64,000 nucleotides of DNA from Atrichornis clamosus (lineage: Eukaryota > Chordata > Aves > Passeriformes > Menuridae). Position 1 is the stretch's first letter. Each line of letters starts with the position of its first letter. This document shows positions 12,801 to 23,989 of this stretch, in pieces. The notes below the pieces were generated by a model. The model saw only the letters and a program-made list of their open reading frames with translations. It was not told the DNA's origin and made no database searches. The stretch spans positions 310,001 to 374,000 of the forward strand of contig WBMZ01004703.1 of assembly GCA_013400975.1 (NCBI GenBank), read 5' to 3'. Both the position numbers and the translations under genes were made by a program.

Positions 12801-13816
12801 TCTGGATGGGGTTGCCACAGTAAATGCACAGCAAAGAGAGCTCAGAGTTCCTTCTCTGGGTTTGGGAAGGATCAGTTCCTTCTGGGTTCCTACACAAACA
12901 TTTTCAGTACTGAACCAGCATAACCCTGAGTCAGAAATTTAGCTTTGCTCCCGTCCTTCCCACCCAGCTTCCCCGGGGTTTTCCTCAGGGAGGGAAGAGC
13001 AGAGCCCCGTGTGACCGGGGTGGCTGTGCCGCACGCATGGATCGCCATTCCCAGCCGGCTCCATGCCCTTCCCATCCTGCAGGGCCTCACAACCTGCCCC
13101 GTGGGACACAGGAACTCCAACACCTCGGGCTCTCTGTGCCAGCAGAAATGTAATTGCACTGCGGATGTTTGGGCTGGGTGGCAGGAGGTGTAGCCAGGGA
13201 TGTGCAGCCCCAGCACCTCCTCATCCTAAGGGAATGTTTGTTTGTGTTCATGTGTCTGAGAGTTGTTTCCAAACAGACCTGTCCGAGCTGAGACACCTGA
13301 GGTACTTTAGGCCCCAGTGAAGGAAGTTCCCACTCTTTCTGTCCCAGCACTGCCCAGCTAAAGTAAAACCTTTCCCAGTGTGAAAATGCAGCCTCGTTGT
13401 CCAAGGCCTGCTGGGGTCTCCCAGCCAGGGAACGAAACAAAACATCCTGCAGCCTCTCTGTGAAATGAGCTCACAGAGATGTTCTGTGTGCACAAAGGCA
13501 GATCAGACACTCGCCAGGGCTCGACCTGACAGCTCCTGTTTGTGCCATTAGCACGGAATTCGGCTCCTGTGCTGGGCTGCATCCTGCCAGCCCCGTGCTG
13601 CTGGCTTACACTGAAACTCCCACCCCTTCCCAGCGGGTGAAAAATTAAACACTGTAGCAGGCAGAGAGGGAATCTGCAGTTTGTACAAGCTCAGACTGAA
13701 GTGAAGAGCTAAGGGCATACCTGGAAACACTTTTAAAATATATAAAATTCATGAATACTTTTCAGTTTGCAGCTGAGACATAAATATGTGTAATGAGCAT
13801 GTAACAGACAACTTAC

Positions 13817-13924
13817 CTCTCCAGCATGGATATATATCTGCTGCTTCACCCTCCCTGGGAAGCAGAGTGATTTAATGTGCTTTGCTTGGTAAGTCACCCT
13901 CCAGCAAAAGAAATTTGATTTCTG
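13817..13924 (-). other. Unproven minus-strand exon-like segment, 108 bp
   Basis: On the minus strand, TTCTTTTGATTGCAG is followed by 36 open codons and a strong donor, GAG then GTAAGT. The frame begins QKSNFFCWRVTYQAK and ends IYIHAGE. The length is an exact multiple of three, so the segment would be phase-neutral. A second minus-strand candidate at 15240-15345 lies upstream and can end in the matching phase. I recognise no protein family. An open frame of 36 codons is expected often by chance, so the support is the pairing of signals only. Confidence 0.17.
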
Positions 13925-15239
13925 CTGCAATCAAAAGAATTTAAACAAAATCACCTCTCAGTTCTCCCTAGGTTCATTTATCCAGACATCCATTTCAGTC
14001 TTCATTTTCAATACAGAGAAATTAAACTGGGTTTGTTCGAGGCAAACTTTACGATTCTCTGAGGAGAGGTGTGGAGCCTGGTCTTGGATGGGCACATCTT
14101 TCACATAGGTCGTATTTCCTGAGTCTGTGCCTAAGTGCAGCTCTCTTTGAATGAGCCACTTTCCCACTTACGGTTGTTTAAATCTCTCTCTCTTCTAAAA
14201 GCCAGGTCTGGTAAGGAAAGGAAAAAGAGGAGACTCTTCCCTACCACTCTTCCACCATGCCATAGTCAGGAATTTCCAAGTCCATCATTCTCCAAGTAAA
14301 CACAGAAAAAGAGTGACAATGTGCTATGAAGAAAAATCAGCTTTTGGAAGACATAGTTTTCATTCTAAGCCTGCAGTTGAAGATTTAAACTTCTCCCACC
14401 AATTTGCCAGCCCAGCCTGGGTGATCATCCAGCAGCAGTGTGGAATTGCAGAGGTGGTGGCCATCCTGAATTCCCCTTTCCCTGGATGATGGCTCACGGC
14501 TTCATGCTTCACATATAGTGCATAAAATCAGTGCAAAGCATGGCCTTTTGCTCAACAAAAGACATTTTAACCATCCTGCTCTTTTCACAATATTCAAACC
14601 ATCAAAAGTGACCTCCTGATACTTACGTCTGTCACATGATTGATTAAATAATGGAATCTGAATGCTTGCCATGAAAGAGAAATTGGAAGTCATATTTCTT
14701 AATGCAGGACCTGCACACTTATAAGTCCAGTGTAATAGTGCCATGTAACCGTGATTTTTCTCTACTCATTAGTTAACAAAGTTGTCTAAAATTCTGGCAG
14801 CCACTGAAGGCTCACACAGAACAAGTCATGACTCTCTTGTATCATTAATATGCTGTTGTCACAATGCTAAAATGCTAAAAACAAGGACATCTCAAAGGAT
14901 ATTCAACATGAAGAACAAGGTTCTTTTTCATCTACATTACTAAACGAATTATTTATTGCATTCCATTCACATTGAAAATTTTAAACACCGTTTCTAATAA
15001 ATTTTAGACAAATATGTTGTAAACCTTGTCGCTCATTTGAAAGTGTGCAACTTGCAAAACAGCCTAAATTTAGCCACTCCTGTGGCCTCTTTTTCACAAA
15101 TTAAAAAAAAAAAAACCCTCACAAGGTGCTTAGAAAATACCAATTTAGCAAATGTTTCACACCACTACCTTTATTTCAGCAAATGTCCAACTTCAGCACG
15201 TGCTATCACATATTTCACCCCAGAATGAGGGAGACTTAC
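13925..15239. other. Non-coding stretch between two exon-like segments
   Basis: No gene is recognised. On the minus strand there is a long pyrimidine tract ending TTACCAG near 14210, followed 36 bases later by a GTAAGT, and another GTAAGT near 14625. These could be decoy splice signals. An A13 run lies at 15103-15115. Confidence 0.5.
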
Positions 15240-15345
15240 CTGGCCAGAGAGATCAAGGTTTGCAGGCAGCTGGAGGAGGTTGGAGCCCAGCTTTAAGTCT
15301 AGGAATATGAACATGAAATCTTGCACTGGGACCAGGATCTGGTGT
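15240..15345 (-). other. Unproven minus-strand exon-like segment, 106 bp
   Basis: The exon side ends at an ideal donor, CAG then GTAAGT, on the minus strand. The upstream side follows a long T-rich tract formed by the A16 run at 15374-15389 and ends GGTTATCAG. One frame is open throughout and begins HQILVPVQDFMF. It ends in phase 0, which fits the candidate at 13817-13924. I recognise no family. The T-rich tract is a simple repeat, so the acceptor may be accidental. Confidence 0.15.
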
Positions 15346-15373
15346 CTGATAACCAATTAAAAATTGAAAAAAT

Positions 15374-15396
15374 AAAAAAAAAAAAAAAAGGGGGGG
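15374..15396. repeat. A16 run joined to a G7 run
   Basis: Sixteen A are followed directly by seven G. Such junctions are error-prone in sequencing and assembly, so run lengths here may be inexact. Confidence 0.85.
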
Positions 15397-17590
15397 ACTA
15401 TCAAGATCATCAAGAAAGTGGGGGCTAAGGCTCTGCCACTTGTAGGAGGCTGTATCCCACAGGAAAAAATATCCTCTGAAATCTGGGGAAATGTGTAAGG
15501 TCTGCACAAACTGGAGGCTGAGAAGTCTGTAAATTCTGTTTCCAAAACATAAAGCTGGAGTAGGTAGGGTTTTGTTTGTCTGATTGGCTGGTTGGTTTGG
15601 TTTAATACCTATTATTTTGATTGTTCCTCACACAAAATTCTTAATAATTCCAGGTGATGTTGTGAATCATAATGAAAACCTTCCCTAAATTAAATTTCCC
15701 CAGAATATATCTATCAAACCTTGGCATCTGTCCCTCAAAGTCAGACACTATCATGGAAAAATGAGGTCACTGATTTGTTTTCTAATTGAGCATTTGATAA
15801 TCAGGCTTCCATTGCCCAGGGATTCAGTACAGACAAGTTCTTTTCCCCACCTCTCAAACATTTTATGTTTCATCTTGCTGTATCAATGAAATCAGAATGT
15901 ACCTGACATTTTCCACAAGTATTCTGCATCTGTTTTCATATAATATTTTACCCTCAATTTGGGTTAAAATTTAGCTTAATTGTGCCAAATTATCAACAGG
16001 CCATCTTTTGCTTGAAATCTTTTTCTTCTCCCTACTGTCATTTTTACAGGCAGCTCAGCATATAATTTCATGCTACTGCAGTCACACAAGGCAGATTCTA
16101 ATATTGATCTGAATTTTTCCCTTGAATATGATTTGCATTCCTAGCCTGATCTACTCTTTTTTTTTTTCTTCCCATAGAACATGATTTACATTCTTAGGTC
16201 TTGCTGCTTCATTTTTAAAGCCATCTTGAAAAAGTCTCTTTCTAATCATCCTTCTAAATTCATATGGGAATAACTCTTCCTACTGATGCTTAGGAGAGGA
16301 AAATCTCGAATAAATTGATGCTATTCTTACAGACTATAATGACTGGAAACTGTATTTGTTGATGGAAATTAGAGAATTTTTATAGCTTACTAATAATCCA
16401 GCCCTGGGACAGCTAATTACCAGGGCTTGCCATGTCTGAATACTGAGGAAGTGCATTCAATCTTCCAGCTTCTGAACAGGGGAAAATCAGCAGGATCAGC
16501 CAAGGACCATCCTTGTGCCATAGCAATCTCCAGCACAAAAACCTGTTTCACACACAGCAAAAGGGAGATACTTTCTTTGGATTAAACTTGGGTAAATTGG
16601 GGAAAATGAATTTCCTTGTGGCCATGGCCTGTTTCCACTTCCAACCCCAGCCTCCGCACAGGTGTGGAAGGGGGCAGGTTTGTCCCAGAGTATCCATTCC
16701 ATGGCCTCACCCCTCTGGGGCTCTTCCCACCCTCCCGAGATGCTCTCAGGGCTGGGCTTCTCTTCCACCAGACGTGGACTTGCAGGGAACACAGTCCATA
16801 ATAAATGGCTGTCAAAATTAAAGGGAAACTGATAAAATCAAAGTGTTTCAATCTCACGAATTTTGCCCAAACTTAAAAGTAACTCTGGGGCAAGAATCAG
16901 TGATACTCAGTTCTTACTCAGTTGTTCTTACTAAGTTCATTCACTTTGTTATCTCAATTTCCAAAAACCTCCGTGTTTTAAATTTTTCTTTTGCAACAAA
17001 AAGTGCCTTCTCAAAACTCTTTCTGCTAGGTCTAAATGACAAAAAGGAATTTACCTTGCTACTACACTGTTATCCTCTTACCATTATTGCCTTCATCTTT
17101 TTCCACATATACCTTATTCACCAGAGGTAGTGAATATTACACTTACAGTTTTGAACACAGCTGACATATCACACTTGGCCAAAAACACTGGAAAAGGACA
17201 ATAGGAAACCACATTTCCCTAGAATTTTTTGTAGCAGAAGTATTGTACCACGCTGGAAAAAAAAACAACAGTGAGGTTTTGTACATCACTACCTATTTGG
17301 TTTTAAGTTTATTGTTGCAATGTGTCATATGGAAAAAGGAAATTCAGGTTTGAAGAAACTCCAGACTCAGCCATGCACACACATTGAATGCCTCAGCAAA
17401 CATCAAACTTTGGATTGGATCCTGATCACTTAAAAATCCCCTTAAGATGCCAGAATTGTAAATAAACACTAAAACATCAAATTTAGCACCATGCCCAAGA
17501 GTTTTGGGGGCTGAAAGCAACGACAGTACTAATGACAGAGGTCTATGTGGCTTAAAGTATTACTGGCCAACACACACTTAAGTGACAGGG
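15397..17590. other. AT-rich non-coding DNA
   Basis: No gene is recognised. GGTTT-rich low-complexity sequence lies at about 15567-15607 and a T11 run at 16157-16167. A moderately GC-rich patch at 16620-16780 has overlapping open frames of up to 102 codons on both strands without any domain that I know. No repeat family is evident. Confidence 0.6.
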
Positions 17591-17782
17591 AAAATGAGGA
17601 AAATTTGTGACATATTTTCTGCTTGTATTAACTGAGTACTACTTTTTGCAAGCAGAAAATGAGGAAAATTTGTGACATATTTTCTGCTTGTATTAACTGA
17701 GTACTACTTTTTGCAAGCAGAAAATGAGGAAAATTTGTGACATATTTTCTGCTTGTATTAACTGAGTACTACTTTTTGCAAG
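17591..17782. repeat. 65-bp tandem repeat, three copies, perfect
   Basis: Units start at 17591, 17656 and 17721. The copies are identical at every base; the third lacks only its last three bases. Each unit starts AAAATGAGG and ends TTTTTGCAAGCAG. Perfect identity implies very recent duplication or homogenisation, or a copy number that varies between individuals. The junctions create perfect 12-bp inverted arms, CAAGCAGAAAAT and ATTTTCTGCTTG, at 17649-17660 with 17679-17690 and again 65 bases further on. The unit has no known family resemblance. Confidence 0.97.
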
Positions 17783-19321
17783 TCAATTGAAGTTAAGTTC
17801 ATCTTTAAATGAACAAACAGAAGATATCAGTATATTTTAAGAAGCTCCCCAACTAATTTGAATAATGCAGAGGTTTCTGCCGAGCTGACTTCCCCATTCC
17901 CATTTATGGACAAGCAGCAAAGACAGGTGGGCTGAAGAGGAGCTGGGCCTCCAAACTTTGCCAAAGAAGGGAAATGTGCCCCAGAATAGTGATTTTGTGG
18001 CACTGGCAGAATATCTCTTGCATCATCAGAAGCCACATCTCAGTGGTGCTCCCTTCACTGGTAACCTCTGCCAGGCTGCTCACCCAGCAATTCTTGGAGG
18101 GGCAGAATTTGGTAGAGGAAGCTGCAAACCCCAGAGTGCTCACCTGAATAAACCACTTTGACTGCAAAACATGCCTTAACCAGAGCACAGAACTGCAGCA
18201 CACACTTGTGAGGTGGGATTCTTCATTAAAAAATAACTCTGGGCATTTACAGGACAATGGTTTTTGCCGTTGAAGAAATTATTCTCCAATGCAAGGTGTT
18301 CAGATTGTGTCCAACACCAGAGTTAGTGAGGTGATCTCACACAGCATGGCAACCTGCAAATTGCAAATTTGAACTAAATCTCATTTGTCTGTGCCATAAT
18401 TATCTGTCTTTGCAACTCCTAGGCCCTGTATTTGCCCAAAGAGAGCTGCAGCCCAGAGTTAATGGCTTGGAGACCTTCACTCCATGCACAGTAAGTTCAG
18501 AGGTGCAGGAAGGCTGGCCGGGATCAGAATTCCCCTCGGGAGGTGCCCATCCCTTTGCTGGTTAGAGAGTGACTGGAGGGGGATTTGGCTCCCAAGCTGA
18601 GCAGTTTAGCAGGGACAAATCTCTACCTGAGCATTCCTGGTCCTATGCCAAATTTGGCCTTTAAATCTGTGACCTATTTTACATCACAACTTTACAAATT
18701 ATTTTTTCAAAATGCTCCAAGTGTTTACTGAGACCAGGGAAATCAAAGTGCAATATCAGAGTATCACTTTTTCTTTTTAACAGCACAAAAAGCAACATTT
18801 GGCTAAAACTACACTACAGAGCATTTCTGATTGTTTCATACTTCTCGTTGCTGTTGTTCTGATTGTTGACCTAGCCCTTTGTTTCTGTTGTGCTTTCAAC
18901 CTGTATTCTCACATATGGAAGTTTTTCTGCTCCTTCCTGTTCATCCAGAGCAATTTCTTGGTGTTCTCTGAGCTGTGCTGTTGTTGCCTGGTTCTGTGCT
19001 ACCTCTTGGTGGGTGGAGGTCATATAGATTTTTTAATTTGATTTTTTATTTTTAGATGCTTGCTTTCCTCATTATTTTAAGGTTTCGAGTAAATCCTCTC
19101 CTCTCCTAGCCATCATAACACAATCAAGGGGCTGATTTTCTACAAAGGTCAGTCCTTTGAACAGTGCAGTACAATCATGGGAATGGAAATGAAGGCAGTT
19201 AACCACCCCAGCAGCTCAGTCTAAAGAAGCTCCAGACATCTCTGGAAAGACTTTAACCTGCTAATCAGATTAGCAGGGAAAGCTAATCCTCTGCAATACT
19301 GATTGCAACAGCACCTCCCAG
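17783..19321. other. Non-coding unique DNA
   Basis: No gene is recognised. A pyrimidine-rich acceptor-like signal ends at about 18782. It is followed by an 80-codon open frame rich in Leu, Cys and Val that would encode hydrophobic stretches, but the T-rich base composition alone explains this. On the minus strand a good donor, CAG then GTGAGC, lies near 18145. Confidence 0.55.
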
Positions 19322-19590
19322 GTAATGAGCAAAAGGACAAGGGGAAATGGCCTCAAGTTGCACCAACAGAGGTTTAGATTGGATATTGGGAAAAAAATTT
19401 CTTCACTGAAAGAGTGGTCAGACATTGGAACAGGCTGTCCTGGGAAGTGGTGGAGTCACCATCCCTGGAAGTGTTCACAAAACCTGTGGATGTGGTGCCT
19501 GGGGACATGTTAATGTTACATTAATGGTTGGACTTGATGATTTTAGAGGTCTTTTCCAACTGTAATGATCTTATGATTGCATTATGATTT
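19322..19590 (+). mobile_element. CR1 LINE fragment, second 3'-end type
   Basis: The fragment starts near AGGACAAGGGGAAATGGCCTC, passes through the CR1 motif TTTCTTCACTGAAAGAGTGGTCAG and GGAACAGGCTGTCCTGGGAAG, and ends TTGGACTTGATGATTTTAGAGGTCTTTTCCAAC with ATGATC/TTATGATT tail units. It is 5'-truncated and contains only the 3' untranslated region. Its 3' end differs from the copies at 8291, 28079 and 33533, so it belongs to another subfamily. Several point changes suggest an older insertion. Confidence 0.93.
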
Positions 19591-20969
19591 TTTATGCTCC
19601 ATGCTGCCCCATTAGTGTCTTTTGCATCCAATGTTCTTTCTCCAACACCCCCAAGTAATCAATTTTTTCCTGTGTCCTGTATTTTATCAATGAAAATATT
19701 ACACAACAGGGCAGAACAAGAACTTAAATATGCACTATTAAAATCAAACAGACAGCCTTTGGAACTAATTTATTATGAATACAAATTGAACATCATTCAA
19801 AGCTATCTTTTTATTTGTGCCAGTATCACGTAAGGATTTGGTTCTTGGCACTGGTGTGAAAGTTTCATTTATCAGTTATTTCAGTTCATTTAAGCTTCTC
19901 TGAAAGTTGCCTGTGCTTTACACAGCTGAGCTCTTTCGTTCAGGAGTGGATGCATTTGTTATCACGGACATGATTTTTATTTATTTTTATATGTATATAT
20001 AAAGATATAAAATACTCAAAGTCCAGCAGCTACATGCCTTAATATGGCAACATAGAGTTGCTGTTTGTATTGTGTGCACCAGTTTGTGGGAAATCCAGGG
20101 ATTCTGGAAGAGTTTTTATCCGTGCAGTCTCAAGGGTCAACACATCTGCATTAGTGGCACACCAGTGCTTTCCCAGGAATTAAAATATCAAAGGTTTTAT
20201 GACACTTCTTCTGAATTCATCACCAGGTTTGACACTTGAGATTACAAATCCTTGAGGAAAAAAACAGAATCCTTCTCCAGATCAGTATAAGAATAACTCC
20301 AGAAGCAGCTCTTAATTTGATATGAGGCATGGATGGAAGAGAGGGGCTAAGGCCCCGGTAACTAAATATTCACTTCCAAGAGTTTGGAAAGGCTTCCAAG
20401 TGCTCAGAGGCTGCTTGTGCCTGTGTGGGCTGCTCAGCAGTGTCTGTGCATTACACCACAGCTCTCTGTCAGCAGCACAAGGGCAGGCTGGGGACCATCA
20501 GCTGGAGGAGGGAATTCTCATCTTCAGGCAGAGACACAACTGCTGTGAATGCCAGGATTCTCACAGTGCACCACAACAGAGAGAGGCTGCCTGGAGAAGG
20601 GAGGTGTGAGAGACGAGGCATGGGGTTGTCTCTAAGATATGCAGTGACAATTCTGTTCTTGCAAAAAGAGAGAAGCGTTAGGAATTACTGGATTAGAAGA
20701 CTTTTAATAACCTTCAAAGCGAGAGCAAAGTGTGTAGAGAGAATGCCTTCAGTATGAAAAACAAATTAGATTGATACATGAGGTAGTTAAGACACTGAAA
20801 GATAATTTTAATTTGGGAAAAAAAGCTATGAACACTGGGCATATTGCCTAAAAATAATTTTGATCTGCTCCAATGGCAGCAAACCTGCTTCTAGGAGGTG
20901 TAGTCAGATCTGTGTCAGCTTCCAATAGTTCCCTTCTACTGCTTGTTCCCCTGCACTGTCCCCTCTGGA
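19591..20969. other. Non-coding unique DNA upstream of the CpG island
   Basis: No gene is recognised. AT-rich sequence includes a TATATA-rich patch near 19990-20008. GC content rises toward 20400-20600, where open frames of 95 and 110 codons overlap on the same strand without known motifs. Confidence 0.55.
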
Positions 20970-21300
20970 GCAGAGCGTGTTTGTTTGCACAGCCCCCAGA
21001 GCAGAGTGCCGCGGCCCTGTGCCGGCCCTGCCGCCGGGCGCCCACGGCCGCGCGCTGAGGGGCCAGCAGCGCGGCCTGGCGCACCCGCCCCGGCCAGGGC
21101 TGACTCCGGTCGGCTTCCGCAGCCACAGACAGACCAAAGGAAAGGAGCACCTGCCTCCTGGCCTGGAGGAGCCTTCTAAAGCCCCAGGAGACTGAGAGGA
21201 GGTCAGGGGAGCTACAGCTGGACGGCAGCTCCGTCCTAATGAACGCCTTAACCACAGCTCCCAGGGCAGAGGGAGGCACAGGGGCTGTGCGGGGAAATGG
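20970..21300. promoter_or_regulatory. Small CpG island, possible promoter
   Basis: In the core, 21001-21120, I count 18 CpG among 120 bases with 53 C and 47 G: GC about 83 percent and an observed-to-expected CpG ratio near 0.87. Flanking DNA is AT-rich and nearly CpG-free. CpG clusters that keep this ratio usually mark unmethylated DNA and transcription starts in vertebrates. No CR1 match explains it. It is shorter than a typical gene promoter island. Overlapping minus-strand frames of 165 and 177 codons and shorter plus-strand frames cross it; these are probably consequences of high GC. Direction of any transcription cannot be told. Confidence 0.6.
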
Positions 21301-23440
21301 TGAAATGTTCTCCAGACAAGCCCCACAGACATGAATACGCAGCAACAGTGAATTTCATATTTAGACTTATTCAAGTTTTCTGAGACACAAATTAGCACTT
21401 TTAAGAGCTGATCTTTTTCCCAATTGACTTTAATCAAGTGCTTCAGAAGCTAGAAAATGTTTTAAGTGAATAGAGCTCCTAAGCAGAGAGCCCAGGGAAC
21501 AGGATAGCAGCTATTTTGTACTCTCTTTCAATGGTTCTGCTTTGCTTTTTTCCTTTGTTATTGCAGTTTTACAGTTTTCAACACAAGTGAAGCACCACAG
21601 CTGTAGGTTTCACAAATAAAACAAGAGGTGCAGGCAGAAAGAGACCCTTGGAAAGACAAGTTCAAGGAAAAATTTAAAAACATTTTCTTGACAGTGTCAA
21701 CCTGATGATCTTTTAAGTGTCCACTTCGCTCTGATCTCTGATGCACTTCATGTAGACAAGAGATTGTTCTCCAAAAGACAGAATCCTTTTGTTTTCCAAT
21801 ATACTCTATAAAAACACACTTTCACTTTTTAAGTAATACTTTGGTAAAAAAAGTCGACACACTTCATGGTATATGTCTTAAAAAGGGTTTAGTCAAATGA
21901 ACTCAGGCAACACCAGTTAAATTTTAAGGTAAATTGTCTTGGAAATCTGATTTAAATCTGCCAGGAAACAAACATACCCTGTCTAAATCTGTATGGCAGT
22001 GCCAGAGAAAAACCATGGAGAACATTGAACCATAGCAGGCTCTGTTCTTGTTGTCAAATATATTGAATTGTACCTAAGCAGGGTGCCTTTAGCTCCTTCC
22101 CCCAGTGCCTCGCAGAGCCTATTTCATCACCTTGTCCCTCACCTGGCCACCCTCCCTGTGCCACCTCCCTGCCCTGCTCTGGAGCTGTGAGCCAGGTGAA
22201 CCCAAAACCATACAAAGAGTCCTCCTTATTTTATCTCTAAATGTGTGTACTTCTGCCACAGAGTCTGAAAAGCAGTCAGAAAATAGTGGGAATCAGCTTT
22301 TGCTGCTGCCAGATGTCGTGTGAGCCCCAGATTTGCTCACTCTGGTGCTGTGCCCACCCTGCCCAGCAGCACTTTTGGCATTTAACTCAACTGCCTCCCC
22401 AAACACTCAAACCGAACTCCCCCTTTGCTCAGATGGGGCTTTGCCTGACCAAATTGGTCTGGATTTTCCCTCAGTCTTCCTCCCACAAAGCCAAGAAAAT
22501 GTTGAGATCAGATAACATTCCATATCCACTCGCTTCCTCTGCTGCTTGAGCATTGCCAGGAAACAACTCCTGCAATGAAGGAACTAATGGTGAAAAAATC
22601 ATTATAAATGCAAAACAACCGAGTCTCCTCAAACCTTACCTGTAAGATGATTTTGAAAAGGTTACTTTCTCAAAACATATAATGTCTGTCCTGAACTTGT
22701 GGGAATAAGAGCAGGAACAGAGCTGACAAGAGCAGTGACAAGGCAGTTCAATGCTGTCGCTGTGCCCAGTGAAGATTTGGGGATCAGAGTTCCAACACCG
22801 ACCTGAGAAGTGTCTTTTGAAGTCATTAGGATTTAACAATTAATAGAGAGATTTGTTTGATAGTTAGATGAAACCCAGATAAAAAAGACACTCCGTTCCA
22901 ATTTCCCATTATTTAGCCTGTAACAGATTAACAGAATACTTTGATGCATTTTTATATTCAAATCTGTATAACTGAAAGTGAAAAAATTCAATTCACCAAC
23001 TTCACTACATTTAAAGAAGAATACTGAGATCTCTTTTAATAACAAATCTGCAAATAGTCATGACTTTGAACTGAAAGAACGAAAAATAGAAGTCAAAACC
23101 AAGAAATCAGTGATATCATTTTATCTGTTATCCATTTTAATACTTGCACAATATTTCTATGATGATTTTCAAATATTTTATATTGCCTAAGTTGCTATAT
23201 ATTGAACTAGATAGTTCATCCCACTGCAGTCAGCAGCAAAAATCTTTGGGTTTTTTGAGTTATTCTTTATTAATTGCATCTCTTGATCCTGACCCTGTTA
23301 ATTGTTAACAGCAAAGGGATCGAGAGACCTGGGACTGTGTCTGATCTGAGTTACAGCTACTGAATGTGCTCTGAATATTTCATTATAGGACTTAATTTTG
23401 CACCATGAGACAACCTGAGATAGCTATTACTTTTTCTTAC
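21301..23440. other. Mostly AT-rich non-coding DNA
   Basis: No gene is recognised. A pyrimidine-rich, moderately GC-rich patch lies at 22100-22200. On the minus strand, a strong pyrimidine tract ending CCCACAAG near 22699 is followed within 60 bases by a donor, CAG then GTAAGG, near 22640. This would be a very short exon and is weakly supported. The rest is unique AT-rich sequence. Confidence 0.55.
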
Positions 23441-23625
23441 CTGCACTTCCCATTTAATGTTTAATGCTGCTCTCACTCCCTTCTCAAAAAATGCCTCAAA
23501 TTCCCTCCAACTTGCTTTCAAAACTTTTCCTATTTCAGAAAATTTAGAATGGACTTCTACCACGTGTTCTGTGTCTTTCATGAGGTGTTTTTCTGGTTTA
23601 CTGCTTTTCTTTTCCAAGTGCCTCC
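23441..23625 (-). other. Unproven minus-strand open segment rich in Lys and Glu
   Basis: A minus-strand frame is open through this stretch and reads like a soluble helical protein: it includes HLMKDTEHVVEVHSKFSEIG and then LKASWREFEAFFEKG. It runs into a strong donor, CAG then GTAAGA, just below 23441. The proposed acceptor, GCTAG at 23626-23629, has a weak pyrimidine tract, and a stop lies slightly further upstream. No ATG opens the frame at its start. I recognise no family. It could be an exon, a decayed retrocopy or chance. Confidence 0.2.
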
Positions 23626-23788
23626 CTAGCAGGATTTATTTTAATTTTAAAAATAGGGTTTTTAACATGTAATTTGATTGGCTGACTGTAGAGCTACCTT
23701 TAGTTAACTTTTATCCAAGCTCAACTGGTGCAAGCAAACTTCCCATGGCCCTAAATCGAAGCTGCAATTATTTTTTTTCTCCTTACAG

Positions 23789-23989
23789 AATGTGCGAATT
23801 ACTTTGGCAAATGAGTATGTGCTTTTAGGGAGAAAGAATCTGATCTGTGTATTTTACAGTTTTCCACAAACCTCCTCAATATCTGCTAGCACAGTGTTCT
23901 ACACAAATCAGTGCAGGCTGCAAACAGCAGAGGATGTGGAGTTGCAAACACAAACTTCTCAAATTCTGCAATGGGTTCCCATTAATTGA
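23789..23989 (+). other. Unproven terminal-exon-like segment
   Basis: A strong acceptor, TTTTTTTTCTCCTTACAG, is followed immediately by 66 open codons beginning NVRITLANEYVLLGRK and ending at TGA. An AATAAA polyadenylation signal lies downstream at 24164-24169. This is the layout of a last exon. The peptide has balanced composition, with SISAS and QTAEDVELQTQTSQ stretches, but I recognise no family. AATAAA and T-rich acceptors are common in AT-rich DNA, so confidence stays low. Confidence 0.22.

Larger units (their letters stand above)
8421..13810. other. Non-coding unique DNA
   Basis: No gene is recognised. AT-rich sequence dominates, with an imperfect tandem repeat at 9162-9229 and an AAT repeat at 9810-9825. 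GC-rich patches at about 10480-10900 and 12940-13650 hold overlapping open frames of 80-130 codons on both strands; none has a recognisable domain. The patch near 12960-13060 has some CpG but is far weaker than the island at 20970. Confidence 0.6.

Noticed and set aside
18799..19041. 80-codon frame with hydrophobic stretches, like a membrane protein
   Set aside because: T-rich DNA gives Leu, Phe, Val and Cys by composition; no charged-residue pattern or family match.
20848..21437. Minus-strand frames of 165 and 177 codons
   Set aside because: Both cross the CpG island, where stop codons are scarce; two overlapping phases are open at once and neither has a domain.
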